A stretch of DNA of 9,047 nucleotides from Flavobacterium psychrophilum (lineage in GTDB: Bacteria; Bacteroidota; Bacteroidia; Flavobacteriales; Flavobacteriaceae). Shown one piece after another: positions 1 through 6,107 of the stretch (its first letter is position 1; each line of letters opens with the position of its first letter). The translations under genes and the position numbers were made by a program. A model generated the notes under the pieces. The model was not told the origin of the DNA. It saw only the letters and a program-made list of their open reading frames with translations, and searched no databases. The stretch is from contig CAMDGJ010000114.1 in the NCBI GenBank assembly GCA_945897545.1, forward strand, positions 1-9,047, given 5' to 3'.

Positions 1-900
1 GGTGCTTTTTACAAAATAAATGTACATTTTTCTGCAAATGTTTTTGGCAGTAGCGGGTTGATTGAAGACCATATCTACAAAAGAATTCAATTCCGTATCC
101 ATTCCATTCGCATCCGTTGCAGAGGTGATGGTGGTATTGCCAAAGGCGGAACTAAAAACTTTTGCGCTCGTACTGTCGTGTGATGAAAAAACATTATATC
201 CTTTAGGTATTCCTGTTGTGCTATCAATTACTGACCTATCGGATTTGAATCTAAATCCCGTTAATACTCTTGCTGCTTGAACAATATCGGCTTCGGTATA
301 ATTGGTGTAATTTCCTGCTGCTATTTGGGGGTCTTTACCTATAGTAAATAATTCCAAAAATTCTCGAGCATAATTTTCATTCGGAGCCGTTTTACTATTT
401 GAGTTATTGTCTAAATAATTAAGCATTGCATAATCAAGTGTCATTTTTTTAGCCAATTCTTTATAATTCCCATTGACTGCATAAAATTGTAGCAATCGAA
501 TGTGGTCATAAAAATAAGTAGAAGCTCCACATGCACTTTTTTCTACTGTAAATCTTGTGGAAAGAAAATGGGTTAATTTAAATTTTAAAGTGTTGCTATT
601 GATGGCATTAAACCACCACCAACCTGCTATAATGGAGCGTTTTCTGTTTTGATTATTAAAACTTGAAGGTGTATTGGTAGATTCCGTCCAAAAACCATGC
701 GGGGCATCAGTTGGCATTGGATCATAGGGCAAAGCCACTGTTAAATTTTCATCAACAAACAACAAGTCAAGGGCTTGCGATGGGGTTAGTCCCGAAAATT
801 GATCTATTATAGTTGTGGAATATACAAAACTGGCTCTTCGCAATAAGTGCTTCGCAAAAACAGTTCCGAGCACATTTGTATTTGGGTTTAGTGACGCCAT
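1..900 (-). CDS. DUF1800 domain protein, C-terminus cut by the window edge
   Basis: The reading frame is open from ATG at 900 to base 1 and gives 300 residues with no stop, so the C-terminal part is missing. Family members are usually about 450-600 residues. Visible family signatures, in order: HLLRRASF (18-25), LTHFLSTRF (109-117), NENYAREFLELFTIG (174-188), TEADIVQAARVLTGF (202-216), the HD pair in SSHDSTSAKVF (241-242) and a block ending ICRKMYIYFV (288-297). An in-frame TAG nine bases upstream fixes the ATG at 900, and TAGGA just before it is a modest ribosome site. No signal peptide is visible. The biochemical function of DUF1800 is not established. In many bacteria the gene is followed by a DUF1501 (sulfatase-like) gene, which here would lie off the left edge. 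It lies 107 bases downstream of the SGNH hydrolase on the same strand, with no terminator seen between them, so co-transcription is possible. Confidence 0.9.
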   Translation of the reverse strand, partial: MASLNPNTNVLGTVFAKHLLRRASFVYSTTIIDQFSGLTPSQALDLLFVDENLTVALPYDPMPTDAPHGFWTESTNTPSSFNNQNRKRSIIAGWWWFNAINSNTLKFKLTHFLSTRFTVEKSACGASTYFYDHIRLLQFYAVNGNYKELAKKMTLDYAMLNYLDNNSNSKTAPNENYAREFLELFTIGKDPQIAAGNYTNYTEADIVQAARVLTGFRFKSDRSVIDSTTGIPKGYNVFSSHDSTSAKVFSSAFGNTTITSATDANGMDTELNSFVDMVFNQPATAKNICRKMYIYFVKST

Positions 901-1007
901 ATATTCCTAATTTAAGGTTATTTGACTCCGAATATATAAAAAAGTTTAATCTAATGTTAAAATTGGGATTATTTATCGATATAATACACAAATTGTTATG
1001 TAAAAAC

Positions 1008-1694
1008 TTAATGAAAAGCCAATTGAATTGCTTTTTCGACAAGTGGATTCATAACTTCATAACCTGTTTTATTGGGATGCACTCCATCGTCTGAATAAGC
1101 GGAGTTCAATCCTTTTTGATCATTCACCATTGCGGAATAATAGTCCAAATAAAGGATTTTATTGGCATCAGCATATTGTTGTATCATTTTATTGAGACTC
1201 ACCACCTTTTCGGCAGGTTCCAATCCTTTTCTCCAAGGAAAATCAAATGCGGGAAGCACGGAACATAAAATAACTTTAATGTGGTTGGCCTTGGCTAATT
1301 CAGCCATTGAAGCAATATTGTTCATTATCATTTCTTCGGTTGATGGTCCAGTGTTTCCAGCAATGTCATTAATTCCGGCTAAAAGTAGTACTACTGCGGG
1401 TTTTAAATCAATCACGTCGGCTCTAAAACGAATGAGCATCTGGGGCGTGGTTTGTCCGCTAATGCCTCGATTCACGTAGGGTTTTCCCATAAAAAACTCG
1501 GGGTTTATGACAGACCAAAATTCGGTTATGGAATCTCCCATAAATACGATTCGCTTTTGTCTAGGAGCCAAAGGAAGGAGAGAGGAGTTTTCGTCTTTGT
1601 ATTTGTTTAAATTTGCCCAGTCCTGAGCTTCTGTATTTTGTCCCATAAAGATTGATAGAAGAAAGATAAAGTAAATTGATTTCAGGTTTTTCAT
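1008..1694 (-). CDS. Secreted SGNH/GDSL-family hydrolase
   Basis: A 228-residue esterase or acyl-hydrolase type protein. A signal peptide covers about residues 1-23 (MKNLKSIYFIFLLSIFMG, cut near TEA-QDW), so it should act in the periplasm or outside the cell. All SGNH blocks are present: block I FMGDSIT with nucleophile Ser55, block II NRGISG with Gly77, block III AGIND with Asn109, and block V DDGVH with Asp203 and His206. The ATG at 1694 is chosen because it begins directly at the signal peptide. An in-frame GTG at 1757 would add 21 residues that spoil it, and that GTG lies upstream of a likely -7 promoter element. Substrate is not evident. The compact single-domain form resembles GDSL lipases and the acetylhydrolase/acetylxylan-esterase-like group, so deacetylation of a sugar or lipid is a reasonable guess. 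No terminator is seen before the DUF1800 gene downstream. Confidence 0.9.
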   Translation of the reverse strand: MKNLKSIYFIFLLSIFMGQNTEAQDWANLNKYKDENSSLLPLAPRQKRIVFMGDSITEFWSVINPEFFMGKPYVNRGISGQTTPQMLIRFRADVIDLKPAVVLLLAGINDIAGNTGPSTEEMIMNNIASMAELAKANHIKVILCSVLPAFDFPWRKGLEPAEKVVSLNKMIQQYADANKILYLDYYSAMVNDQKGLNSAYSDDGVHPNKTGYEVMNPLVEKAIQLAFH

Positions 1695-1718
1695 TTGTAG
1701 TTTTATTTCGGGCTGAAA

Positions 1719-1735
1719 ATAAACAAATTGTTTAT
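1719..1735. repeat. 17-bp perfect palindrome in the SGNH hydrolase leader
   Basis: ATAAACAAATTGTTTAT has two perfect 8-base arms around one central base. It sits 25 bases upstream of the ATG at 1694, at or just after the start point implied by the -7 element at 1740-1747. That is a fitting place for a repressor operator. The sequence is AT-rich, so a chance palindrome is also possible. Confidence 0.4.
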
Positions 1736-1739
1736 GCAA

Positions 1740-1747
1740 CAAAAATA
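1740..1747 (-). promoter_or_regulatory. Candidate -7 promoter element of the SGNH hydrolase
   Basis: On the minus strand this reads TATTTTTG, a full match to the Bacteroidota -7 consensus TAnnTTTG. Transcription would start near 1733, about 40 bases before the ATG at 1694. No convincing TTTG lies at the expected -33 position, so the call rests on one box in an AT-rich region. Confidence 0.35.
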
Positions 1748-1871
1748 AGTATTTCACTCAGTATAACCTATCTAAATAACTTGATTGTTTAGAGTAAAGA
1801 ATTGAAATAGGAAAGCTTTTAAATTTCGTTAAAAAAGTAAAAAAGTTTTAGAATATTGTCTTTCAAAGCCT

Positions 1872-1879
1872 TAAATTTG
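1872..1879 (+). promoter_or_regulatory. Candidate -7 promoter element of osmC
   Basis: TAAATTTG matches the Bacteroidota -7 consensus TAnnTTTG and predicts a start near 1886, leaving a leader of about 17 bases before the ATG at 1903. The nearest TTG (1856-1858) is only 13 bases upstream, closer than the usual spacing, so the -33 box is weak. Confidence 0.4.
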
Positions 1880-1902
1880 AGTACATATTAAAAAGTAGAA
1901 TT

Positions 1903-2313
1903 ATGATAAGACATGCTACTGCAGTGTGGAAAGGCGCACTAAAAGAAGGAACTGGCCATTTATCTACGCAAAGTGGAATATTGGTAAACACTCAATATTC
2001 ATTTAAATCTCGCTTTGAAGAAGGGGCTGAAACAAATCCAGAAGAGCTGTTAGCTGCGTCTCACTCAGGATGTTTTACAATGCAACTTTCAGCGTTTATA
2101 ACTGAAGCGGGCTTCGAGATTGAAAGTATCGAAACTAAATGTGACATCAATTTATTAGAAGGAAGAATTGTAAGTTCACACCTAACGGTAAAGGCTAAAA
2201 TTGAAGGAATTCCTGATAAAGTTTTTCAAGAATTGGTAACTAAAGCAGAAAAAAATTGTTCTATTTCAAAATTATTCAACACAGAAATTAGTACTGCTGC
2301 TAGTTTAGTTTAA
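1903..2313 (+). CDS. osmC: OsmC-family peroxiredoxin
   Basis: A 136-residue cytoplasmic protein of the OsmC/Ohr fold, of the usual family length. OsmC proteins reduce organic hydroperoxides with two cysteines that form a disulfide. Both are present: Cys57 in ASHSGCFTM and Cys119 in AEKNCSISK. Arg37 (KSRFEEG) and a glutamate in NPEELL (47-48) fit the arginine and glutamate that shape the active site. The NPEELLAASHSGC block and the N-terminal ATAVWKG place it with OsmC rather than Ohr. The ATG at 1903 follows a short A-rich leader (AAAAGTAGAATT). The gene has its own candidate promoter and ends at a strong hairpin, so it is probably monocistronic. No OhrR-type regulator is nearby. Confidence 0.92.
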   Translation: MIRHATAVWKGALKEGTGHLSTQSGILVNTQYSFKSRFEEGAETNPEELLAASHSGCFTMQLSAFITEAGFEIESIETKCDINLLEGRIVSSHLTVKAKIEGIPDKVFQELVTKAEKNCSISKLFNTEISTAASLV

Positions 2314-2326
2314 GGTAACTTATGAA

Positions 2327-2359
2327 AAAAGGCTCGATTGGTGTTCATTCGAGCCTTTT
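2327..2359. terminator. Bidirectional intrinsic terminator between osmC and cysM
   Basis: A perfect stem of GGCTCGA (2331-2337) with TCGAGCC (2349-2355) has an 11-base loop. It is flanked by AAAA on the left and TTTT on the right, which lengthen the stem and supply a U-tract on either strand. It lies 14 bases past the osmC stop and 18 bases past the cysM stop, so it can end both convergent transcripts. Confidence 0.88.
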
Positions 2360-2376
2360 ATTTTACAGAGGAAGTC

Positions 2377-3264
2377 TTAATCAAATAGATCCGACGATAA
2401 ATAGCGATCGCCTCGATCGCAAATAATAGCAACGATTACTCCAGATGTTAACTGGCTAGCCAGTTTAAGCGCCGCGGTCACAGAACCACCACTACTCATT
2501 CCTGCAAAAACACCTTCTTCTTTAGCCAATCTTTTGGTCATTTCACGTGCTTCTTTTTCGCTCACTTCTATAATTTTATCCACTTTAGAAGGATCAAAAA
2601 TCTTCGGTAAATATTCTTGCGGCCATTTTCGAATTCCCGGAATTTGTGAACCGTCGCTGGGTTGTGCTCCTATGATTTGGATTGCGGGATTTTTTTCTTT
2701 CAAATAAGTCGAAGTACCTACAATAGTTCCTGTAGTTCCCATTGCTGCCACAAAATGCGTAACAGTTCCATGAGTATCTTTCCAAATCTCTGGACCTGTA
2801 GTTTTGTAATGGGCTTTCCAATTATCGTCATTGGCAAACTGGTTTAACATAATGTAACCGCCATTTTTCATTTTTTGATCTACATAATCTCTAGATCCAA
2901 TTATACCTGAGCTGGCTGGTGTCAAAATCACCGTTGCTCCATAAGCTAACATAGTTTGGGTGCGTTCTTTAGTTGAATCTTCGGGAAGAACAAGTTCAAT
3001 TTCAATATCGAATAATTGTGCTATCATTGCTAAGGCAATTCCAGTATTGCCACTAGTGGCTTCAATCAATTTATCCCCTTTTTTAATATCCCCTCGCTCA
3101 ATTGCCTGCGAAATCATATTGTAAGCCGCACGGTCTTTTAGGCTACCTCCAGGATTATCTCCTTCGAGTTTCAATAAAAGGGTGACGTTTTTATTTTTTA
3201 CCAGATTTACGCTTTCGATTAAAGGCGTATTTCCAATTAAGTCTAGTATTTTTTTGTATTGCAT
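2377..3264 (-). CDS. cysM: Cysteine synthase B (O-acetylserine sulfhydrylase, CysM type)
   Basis: A 295-residue PLP enzyme that makes cysteine from O-acetylserine and sulfide (CysM enzymes may also use thiosulfate). The PLP lysine is Lys43 in GGSLKDRAAYNM. SGNTG (71-75) is the substrate-binding loop, and GTTGT (176-180) is the PLP-phosphate loop. CysM rather than CysK is indicated by QPSDGSQIPGIRKWP (201-215) and the C-terminal CDRGDRYLSSDLF (282-294). Length is normal for CysM. It starts one base after the cysE stop, so the two are co-transcribed and probably translationally coupled; the ribosome ending cysE can restart at the ATG at 3264. The terminator at 2327-2359 closes the operon. Confidence 0.95.
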   Translation of the reverse strand: MQYKKILDLIGNTPLIESVNLVKNKNVTLLLKLEGDNPGGSLKDRAAYNMISQAIERGDIKKGDKLIEATSGNTGIALAMIAQLFDIEIELVLPEDSTKERTQTMLAYGATVILTPASSGIIGSRDYVDQKMKNGGYIMLNQFANDDNWKAHYKTTGPEIWKDTHGTVTHFVAAMGTTGTIVGTSTYLKEKNPAIQIIGAQPSDGSQIPGIRKWPQEYLPKIFDPSKVDKIIEVSEKEAREMTKRLAKEEGVFAGMSSGGSVTAALKLASQLTSGVIVAIICDRGDRYLSSDLFD

Positions 3265-3265
3265 A

Positions 3266-4057
3266 TTATTTTAACGCTTTAATTTTCACTTCGGTGATGG
3301 TGGTGTTTGTTACAATAGAATTGGCAGGAATAGATTTGGTAACCCAAGTGTTTCCGCCAATAACACTGTTCTTTCCAATGGTAGTCGTTCCACCTAATAT
3401 AGTTGCATTAGCATAAATACAAACATTAGTTTCCACAGTTGGATGTCTCTTGTAGCTTTTCAGGTCTTTACTCACACTCAAGGCTCCTAAAGTAACTCCT
3501 TGATATAATTTCACGTATTTCTCGATAACAGTCGTTTCACCAATTACAATTCCGGTGGCATGATCAATAAAAAAGGGTGAGGCAATTTTTGCCCCTGCAT
3601 GAATGTCCGTACCCGTAATTTGATGTGCATATTCGCTCATCAATCTCGAAAACAGCAACATATCTAAAAGGAATAATTCGTGGCTCAATCTGTAAATTGC
3701 AATTGCATAAAATCCAGGATAAGCCAAATAAACTTCCTCTATACTGTTTGAAGCTGGGTCATTTTCTAAAATGTAGGCGGCATCGTTATTCAACATATTA
3801 AGAACCGAAGGCAGTTTTTCTAAAAATTTCGTCCAAATCTCATCGCGAATACCATCTGGTTTTTTGCAAGAGATTTTTGCAATTTCCTTAAATAATTTTT
3901 CTAGTTCGTCAACGCTTTCAGCCAAATTTTCATTGGAGTTAAATAAAGTATAAAATAGTTTTTCGGTAAAGGTTTGCACTTTTGTCTTGATACCATAATT
4001 AATACTCTGATTACTTTTTAATGCTGCAATATTTTGGATGAATTTATTTTTTGACAT
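3266..4057 (-). CDS. cysE: Serine O-acetyltransferase
   Basis: A 263-residue enzyme that acetylates serine with acetyl-CoA, the committed step of cysteine synthesis. The N-terminal half is helical (about 1-140), and the C-terminal half is a left-handed beta-helix of hexapeptide repeats (about 150-250). Catalytic residues are visible: Asp151 in GTDIHAGA and His166 in FIDHATGIVIGE, which align with Asp143 and His158 of E. coli CysE. His205 in KRHPTV fits the later conserved histidine. The protein ends in KIKALK. It therefore lacks the C-terminal isoleucine that in enterobacterial CysE enters the CysK active site. It is the first gene of the operon with cysM and is divergent from the Smr gene. 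The ATG at 4057 is the natural start, with no clear ribosome site. Confidence 0.94.
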   Translation of the reverse strand: MSKNKFIQNIAALKSNQSINYGIKTKVQTFTEKLFYTLFNSNENLAESVDELEKLFKEIAKISCKKPDGIRDEIWTKFLEKLPSVLNMLNNDAAYILENDPASNSIEEVYLAYPGFYAIAIYRLSHELFLLDMLLFSRLMSEYAHQITGTDIHAGAKIASPFFIDHATGIVIGETTVIEKYVKLYQGVTLGALSVSKDLKSYKRHPTVETNVCIYANATILGGTTTIGKNSVIGGNTWVTKSIPANSIVTNTTITEVKIKALK

Positions 4058-4088
4058 TAATACAAAATTGATTTGTTACACAATGATG

Positions 4089-4096
4089 TAAAAGTA
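4089..4096 (-). promoter_or_regulatory. Possible -7 promoter element of cysE-cysM
   Basis: On the minus strand this reads TACTTTTA, 5 of the 6 fixed positions of TAnnTTTG, 31 bases upstream of the cysE ATG. Only a TTC sits at the -33 spacing. It is the best candidate in the 210-base spacer but remains weak. Confidence 0.25.
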
Positions 4097-4137
4097 AGGT
4101 GTTTTTAGAAATTGAAGTAATAATTAGGAAAAAAAAG

Positions 4138-4165
4138 TTTGACTTGTTTTACTCAATTACGATTG
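4138..4165 (+). promoter_or_regulatory. Possible promoter of the Smr-domain gene
   Basis: TTTG (4138-4141), a 16-base spacer, then TACGATTG (4158-4165), which has one mismatch to TAnnTTTG. Transcription would start near 4172 and leave a leader of roughly 95 bases before the ATG at 4268. It is a plausible Bacteroidota promoter in the spacer shared with cysE. Confidence 0.35.
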
Positions 4166-4267
4166 TTAAAGATTCTTTTTTAATTATAAATGATGTTGTT
4201 TTAAAGTTCATTACTTTTGAATGGGATTTCAAAATATTTTTTAATAATCAAAATAAAGTCAATAAAA

Positions 4268-4819
4268 ATGTTCAATAAAGGAGACAAGGTTTCGGTTCTA
4301 GATGATGCTATAAATGGAGTGGTAGTTTCAGTCAAAGACAAGGAAGTTACCATTGAAACAGTCGATGGTTTTATGATGACATTTTTTGTCAATGAATTAA
4401 TTAAAATAAACAATATCAGCAACTTAATGGATTCTATGCCAAGAATCAATATAGGTGAAATTGTGAAGCAAAAAGAAATTCCAAAACCAAGAAGTTTTGT
4501 AAAAGAACCCAAAGACAAACGTGAAATGCCGGTACCTGAATTTGATTTACACATCGAAAAACTGGTACCCAACAAACGAGGAATGTCTAATTACGACATT
4601 CTTACTTTGCAGTCAGAAACGGCAAAAAGACACGTTGAATTCGCCATTAGAAACCGTATTCCGAAGATTGTTTTTATACACGGTGTAGGCGAAGGAATAT
4701 TAAAATCAGAGTTGGATTTCTTATTGGGTCGGTATGATAATATTGCTTTTCAAGACGCAAATTATCAAAAATATGGACTTGGTGCCACAGAAGTTTTTAT
4801 CAAACAAAATAGCAAATAA
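4268..4819 (+). CDS. Smr-domain protein with an N-terminal SH3-like barrel
   Basis: A 183-residue protein with two parts. Residues 1-48 (MFNKGDKVSVLDD, GVVVSVKDKEVTIETVDG) read as a small beta-barrel of SH3/KOW-like character. After a charged, proline-containing linker (about 60-90), residues 91-180 form a Smr domain: FDLHIEKL (Asp93, His95), the HGVGEGILK loop (138-146) and GLGATEVFI (170-178). Smr domains, also found at the end of MutS2, act as nucleases or bind branched DNA or RNA. The DLH and HGxG motifs needed for that are intact. Longer Bacteroidota relatives carry a middle domain (DUF2027) that appears absent here. The ATG at 4268 is preferred to an in-frame TTG at 4217, because the barrel begins directly after it and the extra residues look like leader. 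The substrate cannot be told. Confidence 0.85.
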   Translation: MFNKGDKVSVLDDAINGVVVSVKDKEVTIETVDGFMMTFFVNELIKINNISNLMDSMPRINIGEIVKQKEIPKPRSFVKEPKDKREMPVPEFDLHIEKLVPNKRGMSNYDILTLQSETAKRHVEFAIRNRIPKIVFIHGVGEGILKSELDFLLGRYDNIAFQDANYQKYGLGATEVFIKQNSK

Positions 4820-4823
4820 GGAA

Positions 4824-5786
4824 TTAGTAGGTTAAAAATTCACCATAAATATAGCTATCTCCAAGTCTGAACTCGCTATTTCCTTTTTTTAAGCTGGCAT
4901 TTTTAATCACAATCGTATGTTTGAAGGCAGTAGTTCCACTTTTTATTGTGGTCACTTCTATAATTCCGCTTATGCCCTCAACACCATTTACTGCATTCCA
5001 TTCTTCGCTTATTGCTGGAAGTACTGGAACAGATGTGGCACAAAAATAACTTGGCGTTAAAACACCCGAATACAATCGATAAGCTAGTTTGTTTTTTAAG
5101 GAGCTAATTAATCCAGTTCTTGGCGTGTTTAATGTTGTTTCTGTATTGACAATCAATGTAGGATCGATATTGTCAATCGTAATTGATTCTCCACTCAAGT
5201 AATTGTAGATTTGTTTCGTTGTAGGACATTGTTCCGCTATTTTGTCAAAACCAAATGGCAATGGAGTACTTGGTGTGACATAGTCTCCAAAAGGAAAAGT
5301 CTCATACACTTGGGGTCCATTATTTTTTGCAAAAGTGATATTTTTGAACACAATATTGTGATTGTAACCTGTAATTCTTGTACTGTTTTCAGTAGTATTT
5401 GTTGTTTTTACAGCAGTTGTAATTATTTGTATTTTACCCGAAGTTGCGATCCATTCATCAGTAACAGTAGGTAGTGCTGGAGGAATAGTTTTGCAAATAT
5501 TATCAGTGGCAACCGTTCCGTTGTAAAATCGATATACCACTCGATAGGTTGAATTGTCAATGTCAATTATTGTTGGAGTATCTGGATTAGTTGGCTCGTT
5601 TTTAAAAGAACTTTCAGGAATTTCAAACAGTAAAGATTCTTTGTCTTTTAGTTTATAAATGATGTCATTCTTACTGCAACTTTGGGTTGTGGCATCTTCA
5701 AAATCAATGGTTTCTAATGATAGATCTCCGTCGTCACAACTGTTTAAAGCGAAAGTAAGAGCCATTACACCAAGAAATCGTTTCAT
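4824..5786 (-). CDS. Lipoprotein of unknown function with two copies of one domain
   Basis: A 320-residue protein. A short lipoprotein signal, MKRFLGVMALTFALNSC, places the lipidated cysteine at 17. DDGD follows directly, acidic residues of the kind linked to surface export of Bacteroidota lipoproteins. The mature part is two related domains of about 130-140 residues (about 26-168 and 178-316). Each has a cysteine followed by IY and a hydrophobic ESL/ESI segment (Cys37, Cys187), then YR-x-Y-x-G, a second cysteine (Cys98, Cys249), P-x-LP, EW and a beta-rich end. The cysteine spacing is 61 and 62 residues, which suggests one disulfide per domain. No catalytic motif was recognised. It resembles the many flavobacterial hypothetical lipoproteins that begin CDDGD, from memory only. 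The start at 5786 is fixed by the promoter at 5804-5832; an in-frame ATG at 5837 lies upstream of that promoter. Its 3' end is 4 bases from the Smr gene's stop. Confidence 0.85.
   Translation of the reverse strand: MKRFLGVMALTFALNSCDDGDLSLETIDFEDATTQSCSKNDIIYKLKDKESLLFEIPESSFKNEPTNPDTPTIIDIDNSTYRVVYRFYNGTVATDNICKTIPPALPTVTDEWIATSGKIQIITTAVKTTNTTENSTRITGYNHNIVFKNITFAKNNGPQVYETFPFGDYVTPSTPLPFGFDKIAEQCPTTKQIYNYLSGESITIDNIDPTLIVNTETTLNTPRTGLISSLKNKLAYRLYSGVLTPSYFCATSVPVLPAISEEWNAVNGVEGISGIIEVTTIKSGTTAFKHTIVIKNASLKKGNSEFRLGDSYIYGEFLTY
4839..5711 (-). repeat. Tandem domain duplication inside the lipoprotein gene
   Basis: Two diverged copies can be aligned by eye at the protein level: roughly 5711-5283 (copy 1) and 5255-4839 (copy 2). 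Matching blocks are IDFEDATTQSC with FDKIAEQC, YRVVYRFYNG with NKLAYRLYSG, IPPALPTVTDEW with VPVLPAISEEW, and NHNIVFKN with KHTIVIKN. The DNA copies are too diverged for recent recombination, so the duplication is old. Confidence 0.75.
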
Positions 5787-5803
5787 TTTTATACTATTTA
5801 CCA

Positions 5804-5832
5804 CAAAAATAGAATTTTTAATTTGTTCCAAA
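5804..5832 (-). promoter_or_regulatory. Bacteroidota-type promoter of the lipoprotein gene
   Basis: On the minus strand, TTTG (5829-5832) is followed by a 17-base spacer and TATTTTTG (5804-5811), a full match to the -33/-7 consensus. The start point would be near 5797, leaving a leader of about 11 bases before the ATG at 5786. This is the clearest promoter in the window and decides the start codon. Confidence 0.75.
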
Positions 5833-6107
5833 AGCATTCTCGTTCAAAAACATGCATTTTAACATCGATTTTTGATATTAATTTTAAAGAATAGTATCTG
5901 GATTGGAAATGGGGATAGATAGGTTTTATAAATAGGAAGCCAACTCTGATTTTATTATCACGAGCCGGTAAGTTGGCTACAATTGTGTTCTCATTTCTTG
6001 ATTGTGGTTTCAATTTTTGTTTTTAATGCCAAACTTATTTTCAAATTAAAATCAAAAGTGGCTGCAAGACAAAAGAGAATGTCATAAATAAAGATTAATT
6101 TTATAAA
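5833..6107. other. Gene-free spacer between the lipoprotein and cysteine desulfurase genes
   Basis: Together with the promoter it makes 321 bases without a supportable gene. An inverted repeat pairs AGCCAACT (5938-5945) with AGTTGGCT (5971-5978) around a 25-base loop. A minus-strand frame of about 70 codons crosses the region but runs into the lipoprotein promoter and has no family features. For the desulfurase only a weak promoter could be proposed: TTTG (6016-6019), 16 bases, TATTTTCA (6036-6043), two mismatches. The rest is plain AT-rich sequence. Confidence 0.6.
5938..5978. repeat. Inverted repeat with 8-base arms in the spacer
   Basis: AGCCAACT at 5938-5945 is the exact reverse complement of AGTTGGCT at 5971-5978. 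The 25-base loop includes CGAGCCGG, the most GC-rich patch of the spacer. No U-tract follows on either strand, so it is not an ordinary terminator. It lies far from both flanking start codons and could be a protein site, a remnant or chance. Confidence 0.4.

Noticed and set aside
62..280. A plus-strand frame opposite the DUF1800 gene
   Set aside because: It lies fully inside the well-supported DUF1800 coding region on the other strand and shows no motif.
767..1094. Frames on both strands of about 90 codons around the DUF1800 start
   Set aside because: They overlap the DUF1800 N-terminus and the end of the SGNH hydrolase gene. Both real genes are supported by family motifs and these frames are not.
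1695..1757. Longer SGNH hydrolase start at GTG 1757
   Set aside because: The added residues put a charged stretch before a good signal peptide, and the GTG lies upstream of the likely -7 box.
4217..4267. Longer Smr protein start at TTG 4217
   Set aside because: The rare TTG start adds 17 residues of leader-like sequence before the natural barrel start at the ATG at 4268.
4201..4575. A 124-codon minus-strand frame opposite the Smr gene
   Set aside because: It is low-complexity serine, threonine and leucine, as expected from the antisense of an AT-rich gene, and it overlaps the intact Smr protein.
5798..6013. A minus-strand frame of about 71 codons in the spacer
   Set aside because: It runs through the consensus promoter of the lipoprotein gene, has no ribosome site or family features, and its composition is that of spacer DNA.
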